A stretch of 64,000 nucleotides of DNA from Spirometra erinaceieuropaei (GCA_902702965.1 CACRXP010000007.1:826646-890645); one strand, 5' to 3'. Shown: positions 11,479-24,111, numbered from the stretch's first letter. Notes: generated by a model not told the origin, from the letters alone. Numbers and translations: made by a program.

Positions 11479-12229
11479 TACGTATCAAGCAAAACGCGAC
11501 GTTTACTCAGAGCTGTGCTCAGGGAAATCCGGCCTGCGAGGATGGGTGGTCGAGACCACTGCCCGAAACGTTCGACCCAAAAATCAATCTCTCCTAGTGA
11601 ACGCCTTTTATTCATTTGCGAGTACTTTGTGGAAGGCGGGGGTTAAACAAATTGTAGTTCGAGAGCTGAACTCAAAAAATACTAAATAACCAAAGAATTC
11701 GCATCAGAATTCCAGGTCACCTGGACCTGGAGTTCGATATGCCTGTCTGAGAACGGCTAGTAAGACGGAAATGACCATCTCAGTCTGTCTTGCCGTTGTC
11801 GCTACTACTTCTTTTGCGTAACTGCTTGTCGTTATGAGAATGGCTTTGAAGACAACCATGTTCTGCAGCTCGATCGATAAATACCCTTCCTACGACATGT
11901 GATTCAAACTTGACGGTGGTAAGCGCATTTCACAACCGCGTACCACAATAATGCTCGAAAAATTCAAGGTAATTAAAAATCAGTTTTGAGCTCGACCGCA
12001 GATTTGAAGTAACAGGCTGGTACATTTAATCGGGGGCAGTCTGTCTCACACCAATGCTGCATATCTTGTACATCGCGCATTATTAATAAAGAAGCCCAGC
12101 GTACAGTCGAGTCCCTCTAAAAAAATACTGCTGTTATTCACATGTTGACTCGTCTGATTTATGGAGTCGGTGAAGCTTGCTCCTCACCTAGGTTCCTACC
12201 CGCTGCACTACGACTTTCGTTTTAGACGA
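11479..12229. other. unassigned, with an old SINE A trace
   Basis: Positions 11725-11812 read AACGGCTAGTAAGACGGAAA, a very diverged SINE A body. The rest shows nothing I can name. Confidence 0.4.
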
Positions 12230-12440
12230 TATCCACAGAGTGCTATAGAGCATGGTGGACTCAGAGACGGTGACTTGCGCGTGAATCATTTTCTGGTGAT
12301 GGTGGACTTGAGATGCATTTAGAGCACTCGCTCCTCCCTCCCTCTCCTGTGTCCGGTATCAAAAAGACCAGAAACGGGATCGGACGTAGGTGCCCGGCGC
12401 TGCGGGAGCCTGTACCTAGGCGTACCGCCACACGGCTCAA
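12230..12440 (-). repeat. D module, minus copy
   Basis: Inverse of the D module: it has CCAGAAACGGGATCGGACG and CCTAGGCGTACCGCCACAC. The latter matches CCTAGGCGTGCCCCCACAC at 44695. Confidence 0.6.
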
Positions 12441-13477
12441 TAACGTGTGCCGTATCCTCTTCTGGCCACCGTGTTGAGCCGGCGCATCATCTATGTGGCT
12501 CGTTTTAGAGGCCAGTGTTCTGGACAAGCCTTATCTGTGCTCTTAACGGTCTTCCGTTGTCACAACCTGACTGATCTCACTAGTAAGGGTGCGTATTTAC
12601 CCGTATTGCGTTTTTATTCTCTAGAAAGTCAGGATTAGGAGGAAACTACAGTTATTCCAACTTAAGGGCTAAGGGCATAGCACATTGCATAGGTCTAAAT
12701 ATGACGAGAGGTTCACCGTAAAACTATTCGTAAGGATCACTCGCTCTACACTTTAAAGTAACTGTAGATTCGTCTTAGCGAATACTGCTCTCTAAAATTA
12801 TTTCGACAAGAAATGATGGTTGGAAATTTCTACTCTAATGCTCCGGTCTCAGTCAGCAGTCGATCTACGCTGTTTGCATTCCGAGTGTGCACAGAAATCT
12901 GCTTAACTGACACGACACCGGCCAGTAAATATTCTTATGCCTAGTTCTAACTTACAATTCGAAGTCAACTGCAGTCGTTAAAAGTTCACAAAAGACTACC
13001 GGGCAAGTCCGATGAAATTCGGCCGAATGAGGACACAGGTGTTTTAATTACAATTTCGTAGTGGTCAACCCATTTGGGGTGGGGGGGGGGAGGAACCGAC
13101 CTTATGCATGGGGCTCTGCCCTCACAATGACCATGACCCGACGGACTGTTTATGCTAATGGTGACGAAAATGCTTCCTTTGATGGCAGAGCGTACAAAGG
13201 GAGGGCTACGCTAAGTCTGCCGTCATATCTGAGGCTCTGTTCACTGCGGCGGCAACCAGAAGACCCGTCCTCTCCCCCCCTTATTCTCCCCCGACGGCGA
13301 TTCATGGTGCTAATGATTCTCTCCGGGATAGACTCTCTCTCTCTCTCTCGCTCTTAGAGCAGTTCTTTACGGTGGGATTGAAGAGAAACTGACGGGATTA
13401 GCGGGGTGCAGCCTAAGCGAGGCAGACGGCGAAGACGCAGTGCCATAACACATATTAGTTTCATAGATGTTTTGGCA
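12441..13477. other. unassigned interval
   Basis: No supported gene. It contains a G run near 13079-13090 and a CT microsatellite at 13333-13350. Confidence 0.4.
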
Positions 13478-13516
13478 AATTTTGAATAATTCATATTGAT
13501 CCAACTGTGAAAAACA

Positions 13517-13602
13517 CGGCGCCTCGGTGGGATTCGAACCCACGCAGTAACAGGAAGGCTTTAGTACAGCCAACGCTCTAACCACTTGAGCTACGAGGCC
13601 CC
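13517..13602 (-). tRNA. tRNA-Ser-like module 1 (likely pseudogene)
   Basis: The minus strand has a TAGCTCAAGTGGTTAGAGC D arm with A box and a GTGGG-TTCGAAT-CCCAC T arm (B box). A GGCT/AGCC anticodon stem holds loop GTACTAA, giving anticodon ACT, with a long variable arm as in serine tRNAs. The acceptor stem pairs only partly. The repeat context argues for a tRNA-derived repeat rather than a working tRNA gene. Confidence 0.5.
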
Positions 13603-13819
13603 ACCGGACGACGCGAGTTGAAGCACAGTTGGGTCAAGTTACCCGCCCAACCTACTGCAACGTCTGGAATCCACCAAATCTGATACAGTAATTTGACTGT
13701 CCAAGCAGGATTTCCTAAGTAATTCACCTAGAATCCACCAGATGACTACCAGGCCCGCGTAACTCATTGATATTTTGGCAGATTTCGAAGAATTCATATT
13801 GACCCAACTGTGAAAAACT

Positions 13820-13905
13820 CGGCGCCTCGGTGGGATTCGAACCCACGCAGTAAGGGGAAGGCTTTAGCGCAGTTAATGCTCTAACCACCTGAGCTACGAG
13901 GCCCC
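13820..13905 (-). tRNA. tRNA-Ser-like module 2 (pseudogene)
   Basis: Same module as the first, but the anticodon stem is broken (TTAACT against AGCC). A and B boxes are intact. Confidence 0.45.
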
Positions 13906-14161
13906 GCCGGACGACGCGAGTTTAATCACATTTGGGTCAAGTTACCCGCCCAACAGTTGGGTCAATATGAATTATTCGAAATCTGCCAAAATATCAATGA
14001 GTTACGCGAGCCTGGTAGTCATCTGGTGGATTCTAGGTGAATTACTTAGGAAATCCTGCTTGGACAGTCAAATTACTGTATCAGATTTGGTGGATTCCAG
14101 ACGTTGCAGTAGCTTGGTCGGGTAACTTGACCTAAATGTGATTAAACTCGCGTCGTTCGGC

Positions 14162-14247
14162 GGGGCCTCGTAGCTCAAGTGGTTAGAGCGTTGGCTGCGC
14201 TAAAGCCTTCCCCTTACTGCGTGGGTTCGAATCCCACCGAGGCGCCG
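14162..14247 (+). tRNA. tRNA-Ser-like module 3 (likely pseudogene)
   Basis: Plus-strand copy with loop GCGCTAA, giving anticodon GCT. Position 33 is C instead of the invariant U. D and T arms are intact. It is part of the inverted repeat unit. Confidence 0.5.
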
Positions 14248-14275
14248 AGTTTTTCACAGTTGGGTCAATATGAAA

Positions 14276-14368
14276 TAATCAGTATTACAAACCCGCCTAA
14301 TAATGCTTCCTAATCGAAAACACATTTTAGAGTTTTGGAGAACATTTCATGAGACTGATGACTCACTG
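14276..14368. mobile_element. E element right-end fragment
   Basis: Matches E right termini: AGTATTACAAACCCGCCTAA, then a TCGAAAACACATTT stretch, then ACATTTCATGAGA to CACTG. Confidence 0.65.
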
Positions 14369-15689
14369 ACTTATGTTGCCCCTCAAACAGGACATGGAAA
14401 TAGGAGCGCCCTGTCCAGATAATAAAGGTGGACCTGCGCATCTTCGCTTGTATCGACATTCTTGTCGTAATTTGATGCAAGATGGTTGAGAGCGAAATCA
14501 ATCGATATCTCACAAGAATGCCTAGCCTCTGCCCTTACTCAGTTTTCACAATGATTTACTTCTTTTAAGCGACCCTTAGATGAAGGATGGCGCCGGTTTG
14601 TTGATGGATTAAAATGCAGTCGGTTTTTAATCCTAGAAAATCACTGTTATTTAGGAAGGACACGATGAGGCCAGAGAAGACAACGCCCGTTTTCTCATTT
14701 TGTGATTAGAAACAAAGAGATCAAAAACTTGGAATAATTTATAAGGAAAAATTTGTAATTTGAAGAGAAACAGCTGGCTGGCACAGATGCATCCTACTGC
14801 CGACGTTTTGGCGTGCATGGTTGGCTCAACATTATCAAAAGACCATACATATGTATTAAGACGAGCATAAACTCAAATAACTTGTCGAACTAGTCAGCCT
14901 TGAACGGATCACTTTCTTTCTTCTTCCGTTGTTCCAGACCTTCGGTAGATGTCTGGCGGGTTTAGCAACTGTCAAGTTACCGGGCATAACTTCAGTAGGG
15001 AGTGAATGAGCCTCTGCAAGGGATTTTTTGGTCTGGTGCCTCTTGATGTGCACCATCGGGTGAGTTCATCCTCGGGTTGTATCTGATCGGTTTTCTTAAG
15101 TTCAATGCAGCCGTCTCGATCCGGTCCTTACGTAGGTAATGACGCAGAGCCTTGCAAGACGGAGATAGGCTAACAGGCCCGTTTACGGAGTCGGCATCTG
15201 GGAAACTTCTCGAACTTCCAACTCTGCTAACTCAAAAATTTGTAAATAATCTGCCAGCTAAAGTGACCAGCTCCATCGCCCAACTTAATTGATCATCCTC
15301 ATTAATTAAAAATTTCCCTCAGAGCAAATTCACACGGGGGAGGCGGTTAAGAAAATCGACCCAGTCGACCTTGGCGTAGCTGCCAATAGACCGGAAAAAG
15401 TAAACGCCTTGAACGCAGAATCCAAACACCAAAAATACAAATATGCCCCAACAAGGCACCACGGCTGGAATTCGTCGAGACCCTCATGTAACTTGCATAA
15501 GCTGCTGTGGTTGAGTACAAAACGTGCAGACGTTTTTCACTTTTTTAACTTTTTAGTGAAAGACGGACAACCAGACTCAGATCTGGAGGACAGCGTCATG
15601 TTGAATCTCGTACGGTAACCATCGGAAATCTCAAGTCATGTTTTATAAGACATATATGAAGACAATTCGGCAGAAGCAGTTATGAAAAG
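14369..15689. other. unassigned interval
   Basis: No recognisable gene. The 66-codon minus frame at 14856-15056 and 69-codon plus frame at 15409-15618 have no domain I know. Confidence 0.4.
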
Positions 15690-16050
15690 GTAGGCAGCCG
15701 CAGTAAGATTCGAACTCACGGCAACAACGATAAGAGTTGAGCACAGCCAACTTTCCGACCCCGTGGACAGCTGAGTGTTCAATCGCATTTCAGTCACAAG
15801 TGGGTCAGCAGAATTATTCAGAACTACCGAAGTCACCGATGAAATAGTGAGCGTGTTAGCAAACTGGCAGTCGGCTTACTGTAACATAGCTGGTGGACTT
15901 CATACTTTGCAGTAGATTGGACGGCAAACTTGATCCAAGTGAGATTAAACTCACCCCTCTTGGTCGAGGTCTGGTAGCACGAGTGAGTAGAGCATTAATT
16001 GTACTCAGGCCTCGCGTTTGTCGTCGCGGCGTCGAATGTCACCGAGGCTG
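15690..16050. repeat. diverged tRNA-Ser-like repeat copy
   Basis: Both ends retain tRNA-like T and D arm traces (GATTCGAACTCACGG on one side, GGTCGAGGTCTGGTAGCAC on the other). Between them are the shared flanks GTGGACTTCATACTTTGCAG and GATCCAAGTGAGATTAAAC. Confidence 0.55.
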
Positions 16051-16070
16051 CTGAGATCTTCGCATATGGG

Positions 16071-16705
16071 TCAGCTTCATTAAGAAGTACAGCAACCATT
16101 TACGGCCAAAGTTGACGGAACAGTCTGTTTCGAAGAAGCCCGTTTTAATATGTTTACCTTTAAAGGGTGACAACGTCTCAAACATAATCAAGCGACGCTT
16201 GCGTTGCACCGTATAAATAACGTACAACGCAGCAGAACTTGTCTTCATCAGTTCCACCAAAGGCCTTCCAATTAACCGGGCAAAGGATGCCTTGCCAATG
16301 CACGCCACCCCAAATTGCGTGTATGAATTCACATGCACTTGTGGATGCAAGTACATTGGGCGAACGCAAAGGCAATTGGAAACCAGGGCCGCTGAACATT
16401 TGCCTAATTGGCTTTTCAAACAGGCAAACAAAACCCCCCGTTCGTCTATAACGAAACACCTGTTAAATAGCGGTCATGCTGTCGACCCTAAAACAGCTTT
16501 TCGAGTACTTGTCCGAGCGCATACAACTCGAACCTTGCGTTATTTGGAAGCAGCTTACATACGGAGGGAGAAACCAGACCTGTGCAAGCAGTTAGACCAC
16601 GTGATCAACCTGCAATTGCCCTGGTTACCTTCACGCCTCAAGTTACTCGTGACTGTGATTTGTTGTTATTATTCCGTCTCTCTCTTTCCTATACGATGCT
16701 TATGA
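16071..16705 (+). pseudogene. Penelope-like element, linker plus GIY-YIG (type II)
   Basis: One frame runs from FIKKYSNHLRPKLTEQ through KPVLICLPFKGDNVSNIIKR, with an in-frame stop near 16214. It continues into ELVFISSTKGLPIN and the GIY-YIG domain (CVYEFTCTCGCKYIGRTQRQ, then LETRAAEHLPNWL). The linker with VSNIIKRRL is characteristic of PLE proteins between RT and nuclease. The nuclease type matches the copy at 58353-58800 and differs from the VVYR...YVGETG type elsewhere. The RT is missing: the element is truncated at its 5' side next to the tRNA-like repeat. Confidence 0.85.
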
Positions 16706-18347
16706 GAACGTCTTTATCTGATTATTCATTACCCTGAACCTTGACCTTGCTCTTATGCACTGCCATTCTGTACAAATTCATACTGCTGTGCGCTGCCATT
16801 CGTTACCTATGTTATGCAGTTGAAAAGTCGTCACGAAATTTATTGGCCCCAATAAATTCTGCTGTACATGCCTGTTTTCAATTCATACCCGGGAAAAAAT
16901 GCTTCAGAAGATTAATTGGCTTTCCTGGCTATTCTCCTGCATGGTCGAGAATAGCATCTAGTCCTACATCGATGGACTAGTTGAACGAACAGGAGGTGCG
17001 CTGCTACTATAGCGTGATTCCTACCTTCATTTTTGTTCTTACTTCAGCCTAACCTTCCAAATGTTGTCACGATAGTTTCAAACTGGACTGGTGTACAGTG
17101 AAGAAGCTTCGTCACGTTATCTCCTTCGATATTATCTCTTAGTAGAGGTATACTTTTGCCGCAAGTGCGATGAACCGGTGATGTCCACGAACAAGGAGGT
17201 CCGTGGACAGAATATGACGCTATGGAGGTGCAGGAGAAAGGGCTCCCAGTCTGTTCAATCGGTAAGAAATGACAACGAACTCTTCCATTATTGAAGAAGA
17301 AGAAGAAGAAGAATAGGGCTCTCCAGAACAGGTTTATTTAAATGCTGACGTTCCAAAGAGCTTGGTCAGCTCTCCATTGTCAAAGCGTAAAATGCACTTA
17401 ATCGATCAGAAATTTCAAGTGGCATGTTTTGTTGGTCGGCCTTATGCTGATCGACTTTTCTCTCTTCTCGCTGCCTTGGCTTCTCGGAAATGGTTGACGG
17501 GTGTTTTCCCTGCGTGTTTTGTGAGTCACCACTCCGTCGGGGGGAGCTGATTGAACCTTTGTTGGGAGGTCGGTCTGGCGGTCCTTGTTCTTCCTCACCG
17601 AGTAAACTCGCTGTCTGGCAATCTCCGTACGGCCTTCCTAAGTCCGGTGTGGTTGTTTGGCCCTGAGCTCTACTGTTGTGATGACGTAGGACTTTGTAAG
17701 CCGAAGAAAACGATGGCGATCCGGCAAAGAATTACCGGAACCAGGGCTCTCACATTCATCGTCCATGGGTTTTTGGATTGCGTAATGGTACCGATGTTAG
17801 GTAATTCTATTTGCACAAGCAAGGTGCGGTGACGTTGATCTCCTGTCATTCAACGAGAAGTAGAAGCAGGATCAACAATATCTTCTGGCGAATTACTAAC
17901 TTATGAGCGATTTAATCAAGCTGGAAACGATCATAAAACCGTCAATCACCAGGAAAATTACGTTGATCTGAATAGAGATGCGCACACCCAGCAACTCGAG
18001 AGGACTTGATTAGACAGCAAGATTGAGATTTTGAAGAAAACTCACGGAGTTCCGGAGCATTTACTTCAGGGGCGCTTGGATGCACACTGCTGACGTGTTT
18101 TAAAGGGAGGCGAAGACCACGGCGTAGAGATCTTACGCAATATAAAAGAAATATTTGTTGCTGACTTGTTGCTTTTAAATTCGGATTAAGTTCTCGCGGT
18201 TCAGACGGCATATTTTAAATCTGATTATGATTTTTGACCAGTACCTATTAGGGTAGGAATTACGCTATTCGTAGCATTGGCGTTTTCTAACGTTTTATAG
18301 TTGGATATGCCTTGAGAAGATGGCAAACATGGTTAACTTTGATTATG
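16706..18347. other. unassigned interval with (GAA)n
   Basis: No gene supported. A short (GAA)n microsatellite lies at 17293-17312. Confidence 0.4.
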
Positions 18348-18480
18348 ACCAAAGATCCCGGGTTCGAATCTCAAGTGATCCACACTTGGGGTTGGGTATG
18401 ACTGGCTGATGACGGCTAATAAGCCAGAAATGGCCATTCCGGTCTCCCTTGTCTTTGTCGGTATCATCTCTTCTATGGTT
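18348..18480 (+). repeat. SINE A
   Basis: The B box CGGGTTCGAATCTC is followed by the typical body: GGTTGGGTATGACTGGCTGA, AATAAGCCAGAAATGGCCAT and TCCCTTGTCTTTGTCGGTA. The start of the tRNA head is diverged. Confidence 0.85.
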
Positions 18481-20255
18481 AACTTTCTTAGACCCACCTT
18501 ACTAAATTTCAGGATTTCTAAGAAATTAATAGAAAATCGCCCCGTCGCATGAAATGGTAATAGGACTTGGAGACGACTAAACAAAGACTCCGAAAAATTA
18601 TCAATCTGGCCTGAGAAGCCGCCAGTCTCATATTTTCATACCCCCCATCCCAGCGGTACAATAAGTAAGACGAAGTACTGTCTAGGCACGCGATCTCTGC
18701 ACATGTGTATTTGAATTTTCCGGCGACTGTTAATGCAAATTCAAACAAATGCCGACGGCACTCTAGTCGGTCAAAGTGGCTAGTATGAGAAAAAAACAGA
18801 ACGCGCAGAGGCTCCACCACAAAAACAACGTGGCAACGCGACTGCCGGGCCGGCGTTGGAGGCACTCCGCCACGCAACTCACAGGAAGCGCCGGCTAAGC
18901 GGATGCGTCACGTGATAGCCCTCAGGACCGCCCGATTGGTGGCGCTAGACGATGCTAATCAGCCCTCCGTGCACCAGTCGCGCCGGGCCCCGCCAGTATG
19001 ACTAAGTCAGTATGGACTGGCATTCCGAGCTTTTATCCCCGTAGCCTAGTTGAGACCTTTGGGCTGCTTTCATTCACCATTCCATCTCCTGAACTACGAC
19101 CGTTGGCGGATGAGTGATGGTCCTCAAATCTGGTGGCGCCACTCGTGACCTTGACTTTGTTTAAACTTATCTCGAGAAACCTTTTTTCTCGGCGCTAAAG
19201 CGGCAAAGAGAATATCGTCAGTTTTCGTCATTTGCCATGGCCGAAGTTATCAATAAGTGCCGGGCAGCAAGGCGAAGAAAATGAGGCACGTTGCATGCAA
19301 ATTGTTACAATAGTAGGTTTAACTGGTGGGATGCTTCTTTGAATCCATTTCCACGCATACACTCACTACTCAAACCAGTAGTAAACGACAAAAGGAGGTA
19401 TCAACTTCATGAATTCCAGCACGGCTGTAAAATCGCTTTGAATGGGTGGGGTCTATCGCGTCTACGCAGACTGCTTCCAGGATTTATGGACACAAGTAAG
19501 GTCGAAAATGAGCAATTGTGTGCGGAGACGGGTCTAACTATCAAGCAAGGGTGTAAGAGTGCGTGGAATCAGTTGGGCAATTTTTTAATGGTCTGTCTGA
19601 CAGTTGCATTTGCCGCCTTGCGTTACATCACAGCTGGTATTTCCGCGCAATCTCTGAACAGCTGTTCAGGGGAGATCCTTTTTTAGGTTTGACGAGCAAA
19701 CGACGTGCTGATATGGCAAATTTGGCAAAACCGGAGGCACTTTGGTTCTCTCCGAACTTACAAGGTACAAAAACACCCCAACTAACCGTCAAAATACTAC
19801 TACATCTTGAAAATACTGAAATATGCAGGCCATGATAAATGCCAAAATTCACTGCTGGAAAGCCCACTTACGGGTGAATTTTTAGAAACAAAGACGAAAA
19901 TGTTATTGGGTTAATCTTTCCGGGCGGCAACCGGAAGTCGGTGCACAATGCCTAAAATCATTTTGTCAGTCGCAGTGGTTGGGCAGTTTAGTTCGTCTTT
20001 TCCCAGAATGAAACCCGAACTTCGCGCACTGATACTGTGATCTCGTCGTAATTTACGGATTTCCACTTTACTGACTTGAAAGTCAAATTTAAAAAGTCCG
20101 CACTTGGATACTAGGAACCCGCTTCGACGTCTACTCAGTATGTGAATCTTCGAAATGTTGCGTAAGTACTCACGTCCGGGAGACTTTTCTTTCACAAAAG
20201 AATATCGTCGATTCAACTACCTCCATTGAAATATTGGCAAGGGTATTGTTTGTGA
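18481..20255. other. unassigned interval
   Basis: No gene recognised. The 119-codon minus frame at 18518-18877 and the 131-codon plus frame at 19291-19686 lack recognisable domains or matching neighbours. Confidence 0.4.
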
Positions 20256-21880
20256 CCAGAGTTACTTACTCGGGGGAGCATTTGTATTGAGCGAAAAAGA
20301 TGCAGATTTAGACTCCCTAAATAAAAATTTTATATTTAGTCACAATGACTCCCATCTTCCCTTAGATGACATTCCCTATCACCGTGTACATTCCAACCCG
20401 TGTCTTTGGCAACAGTAGAGAAACACCTTAAAAAAGTCCGTGGATCAACAACTGCCGGACCGGATGGTGTCTCGCCTTTTCTTCTTAAATCTTGCAGTTC
20501 TCAGGTAGCCCCTATTTTAACGCACCTAATCAATATGTCTTTCATGGAGTCCAAGATTCCCGAAGCCTGGCGTACAGTGAGAATCACTCCCATCCTTAAA
20601 AAGCCCACTAACTTTGGTTCTAAATCTTTTCGTCCAATTGCCGGCTCCTCCGCAATACTAAAGCTTGCTGAAAGATTTGCCCTAGATATCATAAAGCTCT
20701 AAAAGCATTAGACAGGGGTTGCTGCGAGTATGCGTGCGCTTTTCTTGGGTACTCCTCCGCCTTCAATACCGTCCCGCGCCCTCTTCTCCTTACCAAAACC
20801 TCCGCGTGCTGCTCTTCAGGCTGGGGCGTCTCTTGGCTTAACGATTATTTTACCTTTCGCTCTCAATTTGTCCAATCTGGCAAGCGGAAATCTCCGATCT
20901 TTCCCAATGACTGCGATGTTCTTCAAGGTTCCATTCTATCCCCTCACCTTTTCTCCCTCCACACTGACGATATAAGGTCCCCTAATGACTGTCTTTTGGT
21001 CAAATATGCTGATGATGTGGTTGTTGGACACCCTCTCAAAAGTCAGACACACCTCCGGTCTCTAAAGGATGGCCTTAACCATGTCCTAGCGTGGTCGGAG
21101 GAAAATGGTCTCCTAATTAACAACCAAAAATCCGTTCAGTGTATTTTTCGACTGCGGCCCTCTCCTAATCCTGAATCCTCTTACATTCTTCCTAACGAAG
21201 TATCCTCTTTCAGGTACCTCGGCGTTATTTTGTCCTCAAATCTTTCATTTTCCCTCCATATTGAGTCCCAATTTATTAAAGTTCGTAAACTTCTTTACTA
21301 CATACGTCGTATACGTTCCTACCATACACCTCAACCCTTAGTCTGGCGATTCATCGATGCCTGCATTCTTCCTCTTATCCTATACTGCTCTCCTGTCATT
21401 TTTCCTGCTTTGCTAAAAAAGGATCTTTTAATTTTGAAACGAGTCCTCCGCATGCTCTCTTCTGCTGCTGGTGTTTCTTATCTTTTTTTTAGTTGACACT
21501 ATCTTACAACGACACTTCAATGCGGTCAAGCAACTTGCTGGTCGAATTCTAGATGACGTTGCCCATCCCTTACATTCTGATCTTATGTCTGCGAAGTCTT
21601 CCCGCCCGATGCGCCGCAGCTTCCGACTTATATCCTGTCGCACATCGGCTTATCGAGCCTCTGTATTGCCATTCCTATCGCGATATCTTACGTGCGAAGA
21701 GATAGAATACAGAAGCTAAGACTTGAACTATCCTCATAATAATCGTTTCTTTAAGTTAAACTTTGACTCTCGAATAATCTATTAACTTATTTACTGCCCA
21801 TAGTGAATGGAGCCAATTTTTTGCTGAAAATTTTGAACTTATGACTTTAAAATAAAGCGACTTCCTCTCTCTCTCTCAAA
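20256..21880 (+). pseudogene. non-LTR retrotransposon (CR1/Jockey-like LINE) 3' half
   Basis: In several frames this reads FIFSHNDSHLPLDDIPYH, STTAGPDGVSPFLLKSC, IPEAWRTVRITPILKKP, AFLGYSSAFNTVPR, VLQGSILSPHLFSLHTDD and KYADDVVVG (catalytic YADD at 21005-21016). It goes on to LINNQKSVQCIF and FRYLGVILSS, the normal RT order. The first catalytic Asp (usual FLDYSSAFN) is Gly here (codon 20747-20749). Frameshifts occur near 20395, 20705 and 21490, and a stop follows at 20701. It ends after AATAAAGCGACTTC with a CT tail. The upstream endonuclease half is missing, as expected of 5' truncation. The exact clade is uncertain. Confidence 0.9.
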
Positions 21881-23283
21881 TTTTATGGTATCACAAATTT
21901 CGATCGTCCATATTATCACGAATTAATAGGAGACACTATATGACCATTTAATGATAATAATAAATTAATAAAATGGCCCTTTACGGGCATTGTCAAAAAG
22001 GTATTGCATGGTCGTGCTTTTTTACTCGATGACTATCCTTAAGTCCCTTAACCACCCTCATGTAACCGCGAGGTCTTTTTAATTTCTTTCTCTGGCATGT
22101 GCAAATAAATATCGCCAGTTATGTTCTTTCAGCACAATTGCTACCCGAAGAAAGTGACCCCTCCATAAACCATACCCTTGCCGAAATATTTTGCGAAATT
22201 CATGTTTTTTGTATAGTTTTTTCCTGAGGCGAAATCCGGGGCATGGAATCTTGAAGAGGAAGGAGATATACTCCACCTAACATGTAGGCCAGAGCCCCAG
22301 GGGATTTAGCAGAGACCTCGGAAAATCCAAGTCGAAGTGACCGATGAATAATCAGTGCAAGCAGGTTGAGCAAATCTAATAACCGGAAATTTGGAGTTAT
22401 TGCCACTGACTCCCCTTCCCCTCTCACTCCCTCCAAATTCCAGCGAAGTTACCCCTAAATATGTGCTGACGACATAAGGCGCTTTTTTAAAAAATCTCCT
22501 TAATTTTTACGGAGCAGTTAAACAGACGGCGGTAAAAAGTCTGATTATATTGCATCAGCTAAAAGTCTCAATTTCACGTGCATGCAACCAAGACTTTTCG
22601 AGTGGCTTCATACTGTGAGAATGACAAAAACTTGAATTCTTGCTTCTCATCTTTAAATATCAGCAACGACGCACTTTGGGAAGTTTGTGCTCGATTCAGT
22701 CCTAGCCGGAGACTTGGTACTGAGGGCCGTCTCACGACAAATGTTTTCTGCTCGAGTGATTTCTTGTGCCCAGCCAGCCTGAACAGGGTTACAGACAGTT
22801 GATAGGACAGACTGCGTCTAGGGCCTGGCCTTGAGCTGTCCCATTGTCTAGTTTTTTTCTACCTTCCTGCGATTGCGGAGAGACAGGCTGAATTTTCCTG
22901 CCCTCAAAAATGTACTGACTTTTTGAAGGAAGAAATAATGATTCAACGCGAAAGACAAGTCTGTACGAATGGACTGAGTGCCCTCCTCAAAATTAACATG
23001 TGGAGTACGATTTAGGCGCCTGCCTCGGACCTGGCATTGTCCTCAGCGCCCCTTTTCCTGTCACGCGTTTATAATCAGGCAGGGTAAACTGGATGTACCC
23101 ACGGGGCTGTGGAACCGGAACGATGGGAGCAGGGGAGGGGTTAGTTGCTGACGCCTGGGAACAAAACGAAAAACTTCCGGGCGGGGGGGAGAGATGACTC
23201 ATTATCGTCGATGAGACAGTGATTATGTCTGAGAACAGGAAGATGTCAGATTCATGATAAATGCATAAAGGGGACGATGACAA
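21881..23283. other. unassigned interval
   Basis: No gene supported. The 96-codon minus frame at 22993-23283 has no family signature. Confidence 0.4.
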
Positions 23284-23309
23284 ATAATAATAATAATAAT
23301 AATAATAAA
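23284..23309 (+). repeat. (AAT)n microsatellite
   Basis: Nine tandem AAT units. The poly-Asn frame through it is an artefact. Confidence 0.9.
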
Positions 23310-23528
23310 CAAACCCGAAAATTCAGGCGAATAAAGATCCTGACCCATCGATCGCATCTGCTTATTATCGACTACACCCTGGATACAAGCGTTTTCGCTT
23401 GTATCAGCAATAAAAAAATCAACCAAACCAACCGAAAAAACTCCGATGTTTTTGCGTTTAGAGAGAAACCAGCAAACTATTCACGGTAACAATAGGTTGT
23501 TGGACCCCCAAGGAGATAGAAACTACAA

Positions 23529-23870
23529 AAATATACCCTGAAGTTCAGTGGGATTGTAAACATCACTTATCCTTCACCGTTCCCATTTCATGAAATTCCC
23601 TTCCTGACTAAGTTTAAACTTACCAGCGACGCTTTATTCAGAGTCCGTTATTTTTGAAAATTGCTTTTGGTCTATTTTTTAGTTATCACGCTCACTTTCT
23701 TTACCAAATGACTTCGGCAGAAATCTATATATTTTCCGTGTTTTCTTGCTCTCCGTTCTGCGTGTTGCCTCACCCGCAAAATCCCCTCCATCACCATTCA
23801 ACGTATGACACCGTCCACAGGCTAGCTCAAGTTACTTGTGGGTCTTACACCCTATCGTTGCCGTATTTAC
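23529..23870 (+). repeat. dispersed repeat H, copy 1
   Basis: Matches 57648-58012 in the same orientation over about 350 bp. Shared blocks include ATATACCCT, GCGACGCTTTATTC, CACCATTCAACGTA and GGCTAGCTC. It is non-coding and its class is unknown. Confidence 0.75.
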
Positions 23871-23962
23871 GAACAATTTTTAAGAAGCCTTCGAAATTCA
23901 GCGAACTCCACTGTCGTCCGAAAGCATTCTGTATTTTAAAGGAAGGAATGTTGGTTGGGTGA

Positions 23963-24111
23963 GGGAATATAGGGTTGCGTCGTATTACAGGTGGCCTTAC
24001 TCAAAATTCCAAGGGGGTTGAATTGTTAGGAGGGTTAGAATTGTACTGAGGTTAGGATCAAGGTTAGAACAAGGACATAGGAGCGTCCTAGTACTGTGGG
24101 TCTGTATTCCC
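23963..24111. mobile_element. short TIR element with telomere-like core, copy 1
   Basis: Left end GGGAATATAGGG and right end CTGTATTCCC are inverted. Near the left is CGTATTACAGGTGGCC. The middle has repeated GGTTAG units. It is 149 bp and non-coding. Confidence 0.6.

Larger units (their letters stand above)
13478..14275. repeat. tRNA-Ser-like repeat cluster with inverted unit
   Basis: Three tRNA-like modules (13517-13602 minus, 13820-13905 minus, 14162-14247 plus) share flanks. ATTGACCCAACTGTGAAAAA lies on one side and GGGTCAAGTTACCCGCCCAAC-like sequence on the other. The stretch 13488-13810 and its inverse at 13950-14272 form a large inverted repeat of about 320 bp. Diverged relatives lie at 15690-16050 and 24826-25330. 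The units behave as a dispersed repeat with an internal pol III promoter. Confidence 0.8.

Noticed and set aside
13517..14247. working tRNA-Ser genes
   Set aside because: Acceptor stems pair poorly, U33 is missing or the anticodon stem is broken in some copies, and all lie in dispersed repeat units.
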